DNA of 64,000 bases from Nephrocerus scutellatus (GCA_947095585.1 OX352762.1:12813969-12877968), one strand, 5' to 3'. Positions 23,864 through 36,304 are shown, counted from the first letter of the stretch. Made by a program: numbers and translations. Notes: a model not told the origin generated them from the sequence alone.

Positions 23864-24764
23864 TACAAATTAAAGATTTTTTAACAAGAGCTAGCAGACA
23901 ATATAAAAACACGCTGAATGAATAACATAACATTAAAGTAGCCTTAATAAATTATCAGTGCATTTACATTCAAACAAATAAAGATGAGATAACCATTATT
24001 GGTATATACATATACCACTGCATGCTGCTTCCATGGCCTTCAGACTAGTGCCTACTATATACTTTTGGCCAAGCCTTTACTTTGTAAGATTCTGATTCTT
24101 ACAGCAATACAAGTGTTGATCGTATCAAGCGTAAGCTTTATAAAATCTTTGAAATGCGGGAAATTCTATAAGTTTGTCAATCTGGCTATATATATTATAT
24201 ATTCATATATATACGAAATACAATTTACCAAATTTGAAGCGCAACAAGTTTGATTAGATGTATAGATGTCAATTGCTGGGCTAAGGACGTCAACAACAGC
24301 AAGTCTCAAATGTTTTTTTGTTTTCTTCTTGAAGGAGCTGCAATCAGTTGAGGGTGTATGAAGCAGATATCTGTATTGTAAACTTACTTCTAGTGCAATA
24401 TTTATCGCAATTGCCGAAGCAGTTAAGAGGTATATTCGTTACATTTTCTTCTGTAAGACTTATCATTTTGTTGCAAACAATCGAACACAGTTTATTACCA
24501 CAACCAAAGCGCTCAACTTATTGCAAATTATGGATGGAAAAACTCATGGACGAAAAAGACCTTCAGACTTTTAAGCAACAATCATCCAATATTAGATACA
24601 TACAAAGACTGGGAATAGTTTAGATTTTTTTACTCTATGAACCTAGAAAAGCATTGTTATTCTCTGGATAGATTAAAATTTTGATAAAGTACAGAAATCA
24701 TAAGAAAGTAACCGAAATTTCCGTAATACCCATGCCTCAATTAGAGTCCACGGCTCTATCAGTA
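23864..24764. other. Spacer
   Basis: AT-rich sequence with no recognised motif. ORFs at 23999-24253 and 24348-24623 are compositionally ordinary and unsupported. Confidence 0.45.
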
Positions 24765-25000
24765 GGACTATCTTCAGTTTTGGTTAGTACGTCCGAAGGA
24801 GTTCCTTCTTATGTGGAATAAATTCTCCCACTCTGTGCTTCCGCATTTGCATGATCTGCAATCATTTAAGACACACGTGCATAGACATCTTATCTTTTCT
24901 TCTTCCAAATTTCCTAAAGCCCACGCTGTGCTAAGCATTATAAGGGTGCAAATACCTTGAGTGTGTGTACATTATAAAACAAAAAATTGGAACCAGCCCC
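24765..25000 (+). mobile_element. LINE-C 3' end fragment
   Basis: The C-terminal coding trace 'NKFSHSVLPHLHDLQSFKTH' and 'VHRHLIFSS' is typical of the end of CR1/Jockey-like pol proteins (WNSLP...LQSFK--VHRHL). It is followed by the shared 3' end 'gctgtgctaagcattataag' and 'gtacattataaaacaaaaaa'. The element is 5'-truncated. Confidence 0.8.
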
Positions 25001-25616
25001 TAGCTTAATTTGACTGAACAAAAGTAAATGTGATCACCAACTTTTCGTAAAAACTTCCTTTTATTGTACCGTAAATAAGAATTTGGATAAAATATTAATT
25101 GCTGATAAGGGCATAAGGACACATTACAACATTAAGGTAAAGAAAGGCTTTTATTATTGTTGATTGTTGTGTATATATATAACATTATTAAAAATTTAGA
25201 AGAGTCAAGAAATGTTAATGATTTTTTAATATCTGAAAACATGAAAGGAAGTGTCATTTTTTGCAGTTAGACAATTCAATTTTCTAGTTTCAGTTGTAAC
25301 CGAGAAACTTAGTAATGTACGCAGATCACTAAAAGTGTACTATCGAATATAACAATTACATAAAACAACGATTACAGTTAACCGTAACTTGAACTGGAGG
25401 TGACTTTTTCGTTTGTTACAAACATCAATTTACGGATGGAAAATATGATCTCTACAATTAGAAGAATGTGATAAAAGCACAAATATCTTAGGCAAGTAAT
25501 GATCGACAATATCTACAAAAGAACTAATTTTCCTTAAAAACTGGTAATTTGTAAAGTAAATTAATTGAGCTTTTAATCTATTGATGCAGAGCATAGCTTG
25601 AGAGACGTCTGAATTA
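25001..25616. other. Spacer
   Basis: AT-rich; no gene or repeat recognised between the LINE-C end and the Tc1-like element. Confidence 0.45.
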
Positions 25617-25928
25617 TACACTGAGTTACAAAAAAGTGGCGCAGTCATACTTTTTTAAGTGTTGTTATAATTTTGGTAATATATCTCTATGTTTTTGAAA
25701 TACTTTTTTTTTTTTTTGGTTTACTGGCTTAACGATTTATTTGTGTCCCTTGTTTGCATAACCTTTTTCTATTTTGCTTGTGCTACGTACATTATATTGA
25801 GGAAAACCGCGTTGTTATCGATTTTTTCATACGAGACGTGAGATATACCAATTTTTGATTATGTGATTCCGTAAGTCTTGTTTTAATTTGATTATTTGTT
25901 AGTTGTAAGTGATTTTTGTAAAAAAAAA

Positions 25929-27131
25929 ATGCAAATAACGACAGAAGAAGTCGCTTTTGTTGAGGATGGACGAAGTGTACGGTGTGCCGCTATTATGATA
26001 AGAAAACCAGACACGACTTTAAGAAGAGCCATTAAAAGATTCATTCCTATACCAGGCATCAAGGCTCTAGTCGCCCAAAGCAACTTCTGCAAGGGATGAC
26101 CGATATTTGTTGCTTGAAAGCCTTCGGAACCATCACCAAACAGCGGATGAGCTGTCTCACAGACTTCAAACCGTTATAGGAAAACTGTAAATGCTCAAAC
26201 GTTGATGCGAGCAGAAAGACATTCAAGACTCACGATAAAGCATAAGCGACGTCGATGGGATTTGCTCGCTTTCACCAGGATTGGAAAGATACCGACTGTG
26301 GTAAAGTCCTTTTCACTGATGAGTCTAGGTTTTGTCTGCGCGTGAGAGATACTCTTCAGCAACAGTTGCCCAGCGGGGAAATTCCATTATGGTGTGGGCA
26401 GGAATTTCCATACGCGGAAAAACAGAGTTGCGCATCGTGGGTCGGTGAACTCCACATATTACGTTAACAACATAATAATAATATTCGACGCGACAGACCA
26501 TTGCGGTCCAGGGTCTAGCTTCTCGCGAGCATTTGTGTTGCGCATTTATATTTTTAGACACAAATGGAAGGGACCTACAGTTTAAGGCTGGCTCCGAACA
26601 GCGAATTGAGAAGCTTTCCGTGACAAGTTATTACTCTCGGAACGTTTGTCACCCATTCGCGAGAGGTGGTACACCGTGAAAAATACTTTTGGTGTTACTG
26701 GGGTTCGAACCACGAACCTCCTTCTCAGTAGCCACGCGCATTTCCACTGAGCCACGACGTCCCACATTAACAACATACTGGAGGAATGTGTGGCTCCATT
26801 CGCACCGTTTATTGGGGAATATTGCTTGCTAATGCAGGACAATGCTAAACCACACTTCGCAAGGTGTGTTATCGAATATTTGCAAGAAGCAGAAATTGAC
26901 GTTATGGCTTGGCTTGCGATGATCCCGGATATGAATCCAATTGAACACGTTTGTGACCTGCTCGGGAAAAAGATTAGGATCTACCATTTCAGAGACACTC
27001 AGCGGCCTGAGATCTGGCCTGATTGAGGAATGGAACAATTTTGACGACACTATCGTAAAAAATCTTATCCAAGGAATGCTCCGGCGAATTATTGCTTTGT
27101 TAGATGCTCGTGGAGGAAATACCCTTTACTA
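25929..27131 (+). pseudogene. Tc1-like DD34E transposase, disrupted by a SINE
   Basis: Cut-and-paste transposase of the Tc1/mariner superfamily, which binds the TIRs and integrates at TA. The N-terminal DNA-binding part starts at the ATG at 25929 ('MQITTEEVAF'). The first catalytic Asp is in 'VLFTDESRF' (about 26318), the second in 'LLMQDNAKPHFA' (about 26838), and the Glu in 'PDMNPIEHV' (about 26943), with 34 residues between the last two. The C-terminus is 'RIIALLDARGGNTLY' (stop near 27130). Frameshifts near 26100-26250 and 26380 and a SINE at 26475-26766 between 'VNSTYYVNN' and 'ILEECVAP' inactivate it. Confidence 0.9.
26475..26766 (-). mobile_element. tRNA-derived SINE, copy 2, inside the Tc1-like transposase
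   Basis: Minus-strand copy. The box B-like GGTTCGAACCC corresponds to 26701-26711, the body shares 'acaccgtgaaaaatactttt' and 'aacgtttgtcacccattcgc' with the other copies, and the tail is an ATAATA run at 26475-26485. The 11-bp target duplication ttaacaacata flanks it at 26464-26474 and 26767-26777. Removing the SINE and one repeat restores transposase continuity at this position, so the SINE landed after the Tc1-like element. Confidence 0.93.
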
Positions 27132-27351
27132 AAGCAACGAGGATCCGTTAAAAAAGAAAATAATAATAAAAACGTTTGAAGTTTCTGTCAATTTTTTTTA
27201 ATTTATGTTTTATTTCAAAGTTCTTTTTTTTCCTTCCATTTTTGTTGACATGGATTACTTATTATTGTATTTAAAAGGAATGTTTTTTTCGAACTTACTT
27301 CAAGTTATTGAAAAACATTCAAGTTGCGCCACTTTTTTGTAACTCAGTGTA

Positions 27352-28752
27352 GTTAAAGTCATTGGTATACATATTATTGTTATTACAATAATCTTCTATT
27401 AGGTTTAATTCAAGGTATTTTGAAAAAGCTTATCAACTTATGTAAAACAAAGTATTTACCCATACGTAGTGAAATACTTTTGGTAACAATATGGGACGAA
27501 AATTTTAAAATAATGAGTGTGCAAACAAGCTGAAAATATCATTGGAAAGACTTATTACAATACTCGAAAGCTGCTGTCTATAATTTTTTTCTAAAAATTC
27601 ATAAAATGCACCAACATTTCTACATAAAAGTGCAGGATTCAAATTCTACTGTTTCAATAAAAAGCTACATTTTTATGTTAAGAGCTCTACAACTTTTTAA
27701 ATTTCCTAACTATTGCTAAATTTACACCAAACTTTTGAATTAAATAAATGGTTAGAGAACCCGATAGATAACCCCGTGAGAATCGAGTTATTTGGACGCT
27801 TTGCCGCTGCCCGATAACATCACTTGATGAAGCTAGCACATTCCTCCTTAGTTAATCAACCATTAGTAGAATAGATTTTAAACGAAATTTGTTTTTAATA
27901 ATTTGTTTAAAGTTAAGGTACATATAGAATACTTATAAACAAAATAAATTATATTTTTTTAAATTAATCAACTTACCTGATGAATGTGTCTACAATGGGA
28001 CCTGACTTGAAGAGCGTGTCGTATAGGTAGCGTGTTCTTTCTTGCAGATATCTTACGAGCATTTCATGTCAAATTTTTAAATGAAAAATCTATATAAATA
28101 AAAGTGAAACTCTGTATGTAAGTATATATGTATGTATGTATGTATGTATGGATGTATTATGTATGTATGTATGTATGTATTTTCCTTATGGACTACCAAA
28201 CACTTCAAACGACCGCTTTCAAACTTTGCGTAATGGTTTTATACCATAATGAGCAGTTAATAAAGATATTTTGAAAGTGGTCAGACTCCTAGGTCTAAAC
28301 AAAAAAAGGTACAGTCGATCAGAAAAGTACCGATACATATTTTTACTACATACAGAAAAAACTGGAGTTGTGGAAGTGTATAGTCTGTGTTGTCCAGTGT
28401 AATCCTGAACGAATTCACACCAGAGGATTGTCCGAAGGGTTACCATACGAATTATTTTTACAAATATCATGTCTTTATGAATTTTTCTGAATTTTTGAAT
28501 AGTACTGAAATTTACACACCTGTTTGGTATTTTGCTATTTTACTATTTTGGAAGGGGTCGGACACTTTGGTCAGTGGGCTCCTGTTTTTTTTATATTTTT
28601 AATTTTTTTCACTTCCGAACAGCTACTTTAATATAAATGTGTATTTTCTTTTTTGGAGTTAATAAATTATTGCGTGACTGCTTGTAGTGTTTGTAGTGAT
28701 ATGATATATAGTATAAAAGCTCTGCTGATGCTCTTCAAATGAGCTACCTGAT
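27352..28752. other. Spacer with (ATGT)n and a possible Helitron-like patch
   Basis: No gene recognised. At about 28091-28185 'tctatataaataaaagtgaa' leads into an (ATGT)n-rich microsatellite and a non-repetitive part. This layout recalls the 5' ends of insect Helitron-like elements, but no second end or Rep/helicase sequence supports it. The ORFs at 28219-28602 have no motif. Confidence 0.4.
28115..28180. repeat. (ATGT)n microsatellite
   Basis: Repeated tgtatgta units with one interruption near 28150. Confidence 0.85.
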
Positions 28753-28990
28753 ATAACCATTACCCAAATTTACAACACTCCTCCCAGCAGCATCGAAATT
28801 TAAACCGAAATCAAATAAAGCCGTTCGTTTTGGATGGCGTGCCTGCTTAGTTTTAAACAACATACACCAGAATTTCATTTGGTGTGCACTGCGCAGGAGA
28901 TAAATTCCGGAGAAACTCATAGCTGTTATTAAGGTCACTTATAAGGATATTAAGTGGAATGTGTTGCTATACAGTGTAAGAAGATTTTGC
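28753..28990 (+). mobile_element. LINE-D RT fragment
   Basis: 'QNFIWCALRRR' followed by 'IPEKLIAVIKVTYKDIKWNV' parallels 'FIWLALRRRGIPDKLIVSIK' in the copy at 12640-12720, the region after the FDSVN RT motif. Upstream, 'NKAVRFGWRACLVLNNI' may be the AGFR--RS region. The fragment is short and frameshifted. Confidence 0.5.
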
Positions 28991-29176
28991 AGTTGATTGA
29001 TTTTGCAAAGCTACACACTAGCACCACTTCTATTCTTTTGGTTATCAGGGATTTATTCGTGGTGCTCTAATGGCTAACAACAGTGATATACAATGAACTT
29101 TAACATCTCTGTATAAACAACTAGGCCACAGAGACGGCATCTATTTGCTGTCTCATAAAAAACAAACTTGCATGGA

Positions 29177-29624
29177 ATGTTGGACAACCTAGAAATGGAA
29201 GCATGTAGGGTGTATGGTAGTAAATCGAGTGAGTTGGTAACTTCCTTTACCTCTGAAGCCTCTGAGGTATTAGTGGCTAACAAGATAGCTGATGGCTCAG
29301 TTAAAAGGATTGCATTTAGTCAAACAACATTCTCTGCTATCTGTCAGCTCACCAGCAAAAACTTTTATAAGTCAACTGACGATGTTGGACAACATAGAAA
29401 TGGAAGCATGTAGGGTGTATGGTAGTAAATCGAGTGAGTTGGTAACATCCTTTACTTTTAAAGCCTCTGAGGTATTAGGGGCTAACAAGGTAGCTGATGG
29501 CTCCGAGATTATCTCATTCTCCTCAGTGAAAAGGATTGCATTCAGTCAAACAACATTTTCTGCTATCTGTCAGCTCACCAGCAAAAACTTTTAAAAGTCA
29601 ACTGACGATGTGAAGTGAGAGAGC
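29177..29624. repeat. Tandem duplication, units of about 215 and 233 bp
   Basis: Unit 1 is 29177-29391 and unit 2 is 29392-29624. They share 'aaatggaagcatgtagggtg' and 'gtcaaacaacattctctgct' with few mismatches. Unit 2 carries an extra 18 bases near 29503-29521. Plus-strand frames read 'MEACRVYGSKSSELVTSFT' and 'KRIAFSQTTFSAICQLTSKN' in both units. I do not recognise the protein, and the frames stop shortly after each unit. Confidence 0.9.
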
Positions 29625-32479
29625 GAATCGAAAATAATTTTGTCTCTGAAAGTTGAAGAAAATTATTCGATTCCTCTTCAAGCAATCATGTGCGAGTTAC
29701 TTAGGATACGGAGTATACCAAGCCCACTGCATTTCGAACGAGCCTATTATCTCAGCCGATGCTGGCACTCAACTTGATGTTGACATCTCAGGATCAGGAT
29801 AGCCAAATCTGCGTTCGGTATGCTTTTCAAAATCGGAATTGATGATTGAATTGGAATTAAAATATCACCAATCAATCAATCGCTTATAAATGTATTGTTA
29901 CTGGGCATATTGAACTAATAGCTTCAACGCGTCCGGATCTATTCACACTTATAAGATAACGAAAAGTGCAATGGTTATTTGGTGACAGCCATATGCACAA
30001 AGAAAACTCCGTAGCCGTGCCATACAATGAAATCAACTTATCAGGCATAAGAGAAAATTGGAAATTGGGTGAAAGTGGCGCAAAACTGTAAAAAGGAAAC
30101 ATAGGAATGAGGTTTATATAAAGACATGGCACACAAGACGATTTTGACGCCCCATGTCCCAATAGGGATCACTGAACACAAACATAAAAGTAAGTAAAAT
30201 GGGATGAGTAAAAGGATAAATATCACTTAGGACAATTCCAGCAAAATATTAAGATTTTAATTCTTTAGAACTGACAGCAAAAAAAGAAATAAAGTTTAAC
30301 TCTTAATTTGAAACAAAAAAAAAGAAAAACCCAAAATGTCTTGAGAAAATTTGTAGAATAGAAGTTTTCAAGAAAACCAAAAGAAAAATGACAGATAAAG
30401 TGTGGTTTTTACGTAGGAGAGATTTTCCACAATAATTTGGTTAAATGTGTTATGTAATTTTGGTTTGGTTTGTGTTCACATTGTGTCCTATTAACTTGCT
30501 GTAGATTTTTGTTAGTTTTTCCATCTGTCCTTCGATAAAAACTGATGCGAGTGTAAAGTGTGAATTTTCCTTTTTTCTTTTTGCAAATTACATAAAATTA
30601 CGTTTCTTCGTTGTTGTTCTTTTTTTTTTTTGTCTAAAATTTTGTTTAAGGACTTCAACCAAAAGACATACAATTGAAATTCAAGTGAAAATAATTAATA
30701 ATTTTCTTATCTTTTGTCAAAACTTTTGAACAATCTGTTGTTTCCATTCTTTGATAAGTAAGTTAGTTAGCTTTTCAGTGATCAAATAAAACTTCGATTA
30801 TTAGTATAATTAAACAATTTTACTTTTTATTATTCTAGTATACTTTCTTGGCTAACTTTTATCGTTTTTTCTTTAATTTTCTCTGTTGTTCTCTATTGCT
30901 GGTAAATTCTAATTCTATTCAATTAGATTATATTTATAGTTAACAAATAACTTAAAGTTTTTTTTTTTCATATTTTCAGTTATGTATGTACATTATTTGT
31001 ACAAAAAATTATTCCTATATATTTATATAAAAACTATAAGCAAAAGAAGATGTTAAAAATGTAAAACAAATCGAACGAATGAAATGCGAACTTTCTTCGT
31101 GCAAAGAGAAAAACGAAAATACACTAAGAAAAAAATTAATTTTTATTTTATTTTGCCAAAGCCAAGTAGCAGATGAAGGCAATCGGTTTTCTCTTATATT
31201 TGGCATTCTTAAGCTGGAAGCTGGTTTTAAGCCTTTGCTCTATTTACATTTACATTTCATGGCGCGCGCCATGGTTGTTTCTGCTTTGTAGCCGCCCTTT
31301 AGATATTTATTTACATTTATTAAGTTCTTATTTTTCTTATATTCTTCCTGATTGATTATCCAATAAACGCCGGGTAACTGAAATATCTATGGTAATTTAT
31401 TCTTCCAACAATTTATCCAAACTATTTATGATTCGCTTTATCATGTCGTGTCTTGTGGTTTGTTTGTTTTTTATTATGTATAGAAAAATAGGCCAAAAAT
31501 ATATTTTATATATATTTTTATTATTCCTTTTTAAATATTTTTTCATTATTTTTGTTTTTGTGTTTGTTAGTTTTGTTGTCAATTATTGTTTTTTTAATTA
31601 TTGCTGGTAAGTTTCTGTTATTTTTTGAGTCATAATAAAATATTGAGTAAGTAGTGTCAGTTATATTTGTATATTGTTTTATTTTTTTTTATTTATTTTT
31701 AAGGTGGGTTTCTTTTCATTTCATAATTTAAAGATAATGTTTATTAATAATAATGCGTATTTGAAATTTTTCATAATAATTGCTTTTTAAAATTATATTT
31801 ACAGATTTTCCTTTATTTAATTTTTCCTTGCCTTTTCTGTACATGCCTTCAACTAAAATAACTAAAAAAGAATACACAATTAAATTGGAATATATTGCTC
31901 ATATAATTATTTTGTTTTTATTCCCTTCCAAATCATCTAAGAGGATGACTGCACAAATGCCAACTTTTGTGATCAGATAGTTGTGACCAAGTGGCTAGAA
32001 GATTTCCCATATTCTTTTATTATAATATTTAATACGCATTCAATTAAATGAAATGTGCACGGAAGTTAAGCATTGAAAACTAAGTTTAAGAGATAATAAA
32101 CGACTTAAAAATGTTCCTTGTTAGTGTTACGTTATATGCAATATCTAGGTAGGCATTACCTTAAGAAAATGTCAAAGAAAGATTCCCAATATGATTGTCA
32201 GCTCACTACTATTTGATTTTAAATTATCTTTAAGATAAAATCAATTTAAACAATCTCTGGCCTATTAATTATACCTTAACAGCGTGCTTGTCATTCCGAT
32301 TATTTTTTTGTAACGATCACTAAATACCTACTAAGCTATTCAAAGACTTGTTTTATTTAATTTAAATTTAAAGCAGACTTAAAACTAAAACAAACAAAAA
32401 ATTATTTAAATTAATTATATAAAGAACGATAGCACATTTCGATTGCTCTATTTCGGCATAATCGTACAGAAGGCACAGG
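29625..32479. other. AT-rich spacer
   Basis: No recognised gene. T-rich runs are near 30620 and 30960. The ORFs (29884-30226 minus, 31079-31610) are low-complexity or hydrophobic Phe/Ile/Tyr-rich strings expected from AT-rich DNA. Confidence 0.5.
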
Positions 32480-32640
32480 CCATCTGGGTGAAAACTAGAT
32501 GAACAACCTCTCAGATCTCGATATCGGAAAAGTGCGAGACATACTACGATTGAAAAGCTCTAAGATCCTGTGATAACACAAAGGATCTTTATCGGTCTAA
32601 GAGAGCAAAGCTGCCACTATAACCTAACCTACCAACCTAA
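32480..32640 (+). mobile_element. LINE-A 3' end fragment
   Basis: 'cagatctcgatatcggaaaa' and 'gtgcgagacatactacgatt' correspond to the last codons of LINE-A at 23715-23760. The 3' UTR 'taagatcctgtgataacaca' and the tail 'aacctaacctaccaacctaa' match 23791-23863. It abuts the RTE-like copy downstream. Confidence 0.8.
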
Positions 32641-32644
32641 ACGT

Positions 32645-34405
32645 ATTGAGCAAGCTGTTTAAAAAGCTGGTTTCCACATAGAACTCCCAGAAAGCAGTCT
32701 GGGAGAAGAATCTCGTCCGTGAACTAGAACAGTATAGAGAGCGAGGACCGAACCTGGCGCGGAAATTCTACCAAAGAGTCTGCGGTATGACGCAATATAC
32801 ACCGCGTTTTAAATACTGCAAAGACAAAGAGGGTAATCTGATCGCCAATCTCAAAAATATCTAAGAGCGATGGGAAGAGCACTTTCATGAGTTGCTTAAT
32901 GGCCAGCTAACTGAGGAATTGAAGGTCCCACCAATGACCGAAGACCACACTATGCTGCCGCCACCAAGCATAGACAAAATAAGCAGAGCGATAAATTGGC
33001 TCAAAAACAAAAGGGCCCCGGGGTCTGATGGTATCCCAGCGGAGCTAATTAAAACAGGAAACCCCGCAATACACCAAGCAATTCATGAACTAATAGTGCA
33101 AGTATGGGAGGAAGAAGCGATGCCAGAAGACTGGCGAAGAGGCATCCTGTGCCCCATACATAAGAAAGGAGATATCACAAGCTGCAGCAATTATCGTGGT
33201 ATAACGTTGTTGAGTACCGCGTATACGTTTTTCTTTCCTATCCTTCAAGATAGGATAGCCCCATACACTAAAGGGATCATTGGTCCATACCAGTCAGGCT
33301 TCATCCTAGGCAAATCAACAACTGATCAGATTTCCACACTTAGGCAGGTGATGGAAAAAATGTCTAGAGTTTCAAAACTCACTATACCATCTTTTTATAG
33401 ACTTTAAACCCGCCTATGATAAGCATAGCCAGAGTAGGACTTTATAAAGCCATGAGAGAATTCTATATATATAATTCCATTTAACATCTATAACGGGCTC
33501 CGACAAGGGGATGGACTGGCCTGCGTCCTCTTCAACCTAGCGTTGGAGAAAGTGATCCGAGACTCTACGAGACGTAACGGCGAGAGGAACAATCCTCTAT
33601 AAGTCCATTCAGATACTGGCCTACGCAGACGATATTGACATCGTGTGTAGAAACCCAAGCGCTGTACAGGAAGCTTTCATCCAGATCAAGCAGGGGCATG
33701 AAATCTGGGGCTGCACATAAATGAGAGCAAAGCAAAGTACATGGTGGCTACGTCAGCGATTAGAAGATCCAACATTGGTCCTGCAATTAAAATAGCGAAG
33801 CGCGAATTTGAAGTAATACAATCCTTTAATTATCTCGGGTCAACTGTAGCAGCCAATATTAGCATGGCACCAAAAATACGCGCGCGGTTGCCTAAAGCCA
33901 ACAAAGCCTACTATAGTCTGTCAAGACGCTTCAAATACAGGAACTTAACCATAACATCCAAGCTGCTGGTATATAAGACAATGGTCATGCCAGTACTTTC
34001 ATATGGATCCGAGACTTTGGTGCTTAGCAAAAAGCATTCTGACCGAAATAAGCATTCTGACCTCTTAACCGCTTTCGAGAGAAAAGTCTTACGGAGAATT
34101 GTTAGCCCCATATGTGAGGAGGGACGATTCCGGAGACTCTATAATGATGAGATCTATGATGAGACTCCGCTCGCATGAGCGAAGAGGATCCTGCTCGGAA
34201 AGTCCTTTGCGGTATATTTAATTGAACATGAAAGCAATGCCGGTCAAGCCTACGCTGAAAGGATGGCATAGACCAGGACGGCCAAAACTAATGGATGCCA
34301 AACTGGATGACATTGGCTCGAAATCGGGACTGGTGGAGAGACTTTTTGCGGGAGGCCAGGACCGACCCCGGTTATAGAGCCAAATATGATGATGATGATG
34401 AGTTT
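32645..34405 (+). mobile_element. LINE-B (RTE-like) retrotransposon, longest copy, 5'-truncated
   Basis: Begins in the EN-RT linker ('VRELEQYRERGPNLARKFYQ'). RT follows: 'INWLKNKRAPGSDGIPAELI' (about 32985-33045), 'PEDWRRGILCPIHKKGDI' (about 33120-33175), 'SNYRGITLLSTAYTFFFPIL' (about 33185-33245) and 'GPYQSGFILGKSTTDQISTL' (about 33280-33340). Motif C 'ILAYADDIDIVCRN' (about 33610-33655) keeps the catalytic YADD. The thumb and C-terminus are open at 33741-34178 ('FNYLGSTVAANIS', 'VLSYGSETLVLSKKHS', 'AFERKVLRRI'). The 3' end 'ggccaggaccgaccccggtt' leads to (ATG)n at 34388-34401. Frameshifts near 33405-33600 and 33715 and stops inactivate it. 'CSDRNKHSD' is a small in-frame duplication (aagcattctgacc twice). 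Confidence 0.9.
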
Positions 34406-36289
34406 TTTAAATCCATCATTTTATAAAAAAATAAATAAGACAACTTAAAAAAAATCAACTATTCATTCAAACCTTGTCTCTTAATGCATTTGTTCCAACA
34501 GACAAAATGTCTATCTAACATAGTGGTAACAAAAATTTCTTTTAGTAAGTTGGTTTGTTTCTATTTTAACAGAACACAGTTTACTCGGGAAAACATAACT
34601 TTTGTTTTACTGCGAAGGAACGTAAGAAACACTTTGGTATTTAAAATAGGAATGCCTCATTAACTCAATCTAAGTGAGTTTTCTTATGTTCTTGACGTCG
34701 ACCGTTTATTAATTGTAATTGCACTATAATTGCATTCCTCATTAAATAAATTCTTTAAGTAGGTAAATTGTCCAAGTAATTTCCAATGCCAAAAATTTAT
34801 TTTTTTTTGAAAAAGGAAAAGACGATGAAATAATTGTCTCAATTTTTCTATTGGAGATTTGAATTTTTCTTTTACCCCTAGCGTTGTTCAGTTTGTTCGT
34901 CAGCATCAATGTGCTTGTGTCGTTGGAATTATCAGAAATATCTGCCAATAAGTAGTTAATTATTTTCTTGTTATTTTGTATTGAACTTTTGAATTCTCCG
35001 TTTTTTCCTTTGCATTCTTTGCCAAAGCAGTCGCATTCGCATTCGCATTCGCATTCGATTGTAGTTCGAAGCCTTAGTGTCCTGTCTTCCGATACAGTTT
35101 TTCTCATTCGCTTTTAAGTTAGATAAGTTACTACATTTTTATATATACAATTGTATGTATTAAATATATAATATATATTATATGTCTATATTTATATATG
35201 AATGTAGTGCTAAAATTAAATTTACATATAAATAAATCACAGAAAAAGTATTTTACATAATTATGTACGAGTGTAATATAAAGAACTATGATTTTATGTT
35301 CAATTTAATAACTCTGTAACTGTAATATGTATTTATAAGGGTTTTTTAATAATTTCCTGTTATTTAGTCAGCGAAACAATTACCAAAAAAGGACAAAAGT
35401 CAATTAAGTGTCAAATAACTAAACAAAAGAAAAACTAAAAAACAAAATGCAAGCATTTTATACAAATTTGTTAGCAAAAAGTAGAGAGTGTATAATACAT
35501 GGGAAATGCTGTTGGTTGTTGTTTTTACATATACACCTCAATTAATTATTCATTTGGGTTTAATTTAAAATCCTAATTTCATACACACACACATTATTGA
35601 CATGTTATATGTGGCGCACATATACACATGGATGTATGGGTTTATTTCTTTTATTGTTTTTGTATATAATTTTTCAGTTTTTTGTGTTTTTTTTTATTAA
35701 ATAAATTTACTTATCTATAGTAGCTGCCATGTCCATGAGAATTGTTTTCATTATTTTTTGATTCTTTAGATATAAATATTTTGAATTAATTTTCTTCTTA
35801 TTGAATTAATATACAAAAATTAATTTAATTTCTTATCTCAAAAAAAAAAAATTTAGGAATATTTTAAAAAGTATCCAAACCTGCAAACAAAAATTTAGTT
35901 AAAGAAAAGAGCGAAAAAAGTTCAATTTATAATGGCTTTGTTTGTTTGTTTTTTTCTATTCATTGCAGTCGTTAATTTATTTTTATTATTATTATTATTA
36001 TTATTAGTTATTTTTGTGGGTATACTCAGCAATATTTTCATTTTCATTCCATGTGCAACGGTTTAGTTATTTATAATATAAGTGAATAGTTGTTTTTGTC
36101 GATCAGTTTTTGACTTTTGCTTTTGCTTTTCAGTATTAAACGGGAGTTAAGTCTTTGTTTTCCATTTGTTTGTTTATTTAAATACATAGTAAATTATTAA
36201 TTACATAATAAGATTTTCCCATCTTTACCCTTTGTGTTAAACTAAAAATGTTGTCCTTGTCCTATGTACTATTTGTATAGTTCATTTTT
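34406..36289. other. AT-rich spacer, downstream of the minus-strand host gene
   Basis: AT-rich sequence with a (GCATTC)n hexanucleotide run (35033-35057) and a (TTA)n run (35985-36006). A 121-residue minus-strand ORF (34742-35107) has an ECECECECDC string that comes from the hexanucleotide repeat; no domain is recognised and I do not call it a gene. Part of this region could be 3' UTR of the LDLa gene if distal polyadenylation is used. Confidence 0.45.
35033..35057. repeat. (GCATTC)n hexanucleotide repeat
   Basis: Four perfect gcattc units. Confidence 0.9.
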
Positions 36290-36304
36290 TTTATTAAGTT
36301 TATT
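36290..36304 (-). terminator. Candidate polyadenylation signals of the minus-strand gene
   Basis: Read on the minus strand, AATAAA occurs at about 36299-36304 and again at about 36290-36296, roughly 120-135 bases after the stop codon at 36424. AATAAA is common in AT-rich DNA, so the assignment is tentative. Confidence 0.4.

Larger units (their letters stand above)
25619..27349 (+). mobile_element. Tc1-like DNA transposon with perfect 25-bp TIRs
   Basis: The left end cactgagttacaaaaaagtg continues to ggcgca (25619-25643), and its exact reverse complement is at 27325-27349. The duplicated TA target lies at 25617-25618 and 27350-27351. The element is 1731 bp, or about 1428 bp once the SINE (26475-26766) and its duplicated target are removed, the usual size for Tc1 elements. 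It carries one transposase gene, now broken. The ends are intact, so it could in principle be mobilised by a transposase supplied in trans (inference). Confidence 0.95.

Noticed and set aside
26582..26842. An 86-residue minus-strand ORF
   Set aside because: It lies across the SINE body and the Tc1-like transposase in antisense and has no motif of its own.
28091..28280. A Helitron terminus
   Set aside because: Only a vague resemblance to insect Helitron 5' ends and a microsatellite; no 3' hairpin/CTRR end or Rep-helicase coding is visible.
31389..31610. A small hydrophobic protein on either strand
   Set aside because: AT-rich sequence yields long open Phe/Ile/Lys frames on both strands; no conserved motif.
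34742..35107. A 121-residue minus-strand protein with an ECECECECDC stretch
   Set aside because: The Cys/Glu string is the translation of a GCATTC hexanucleotide microsatellite; the rest is AT-rich low-complexity sequence with no domain or splice support.
35985..36006. A CRISPR-like or regulatory repeat array
   Set aside because: It is a plain TTA microsatellite; no repeat-spacer structure exists anywhere in the window.
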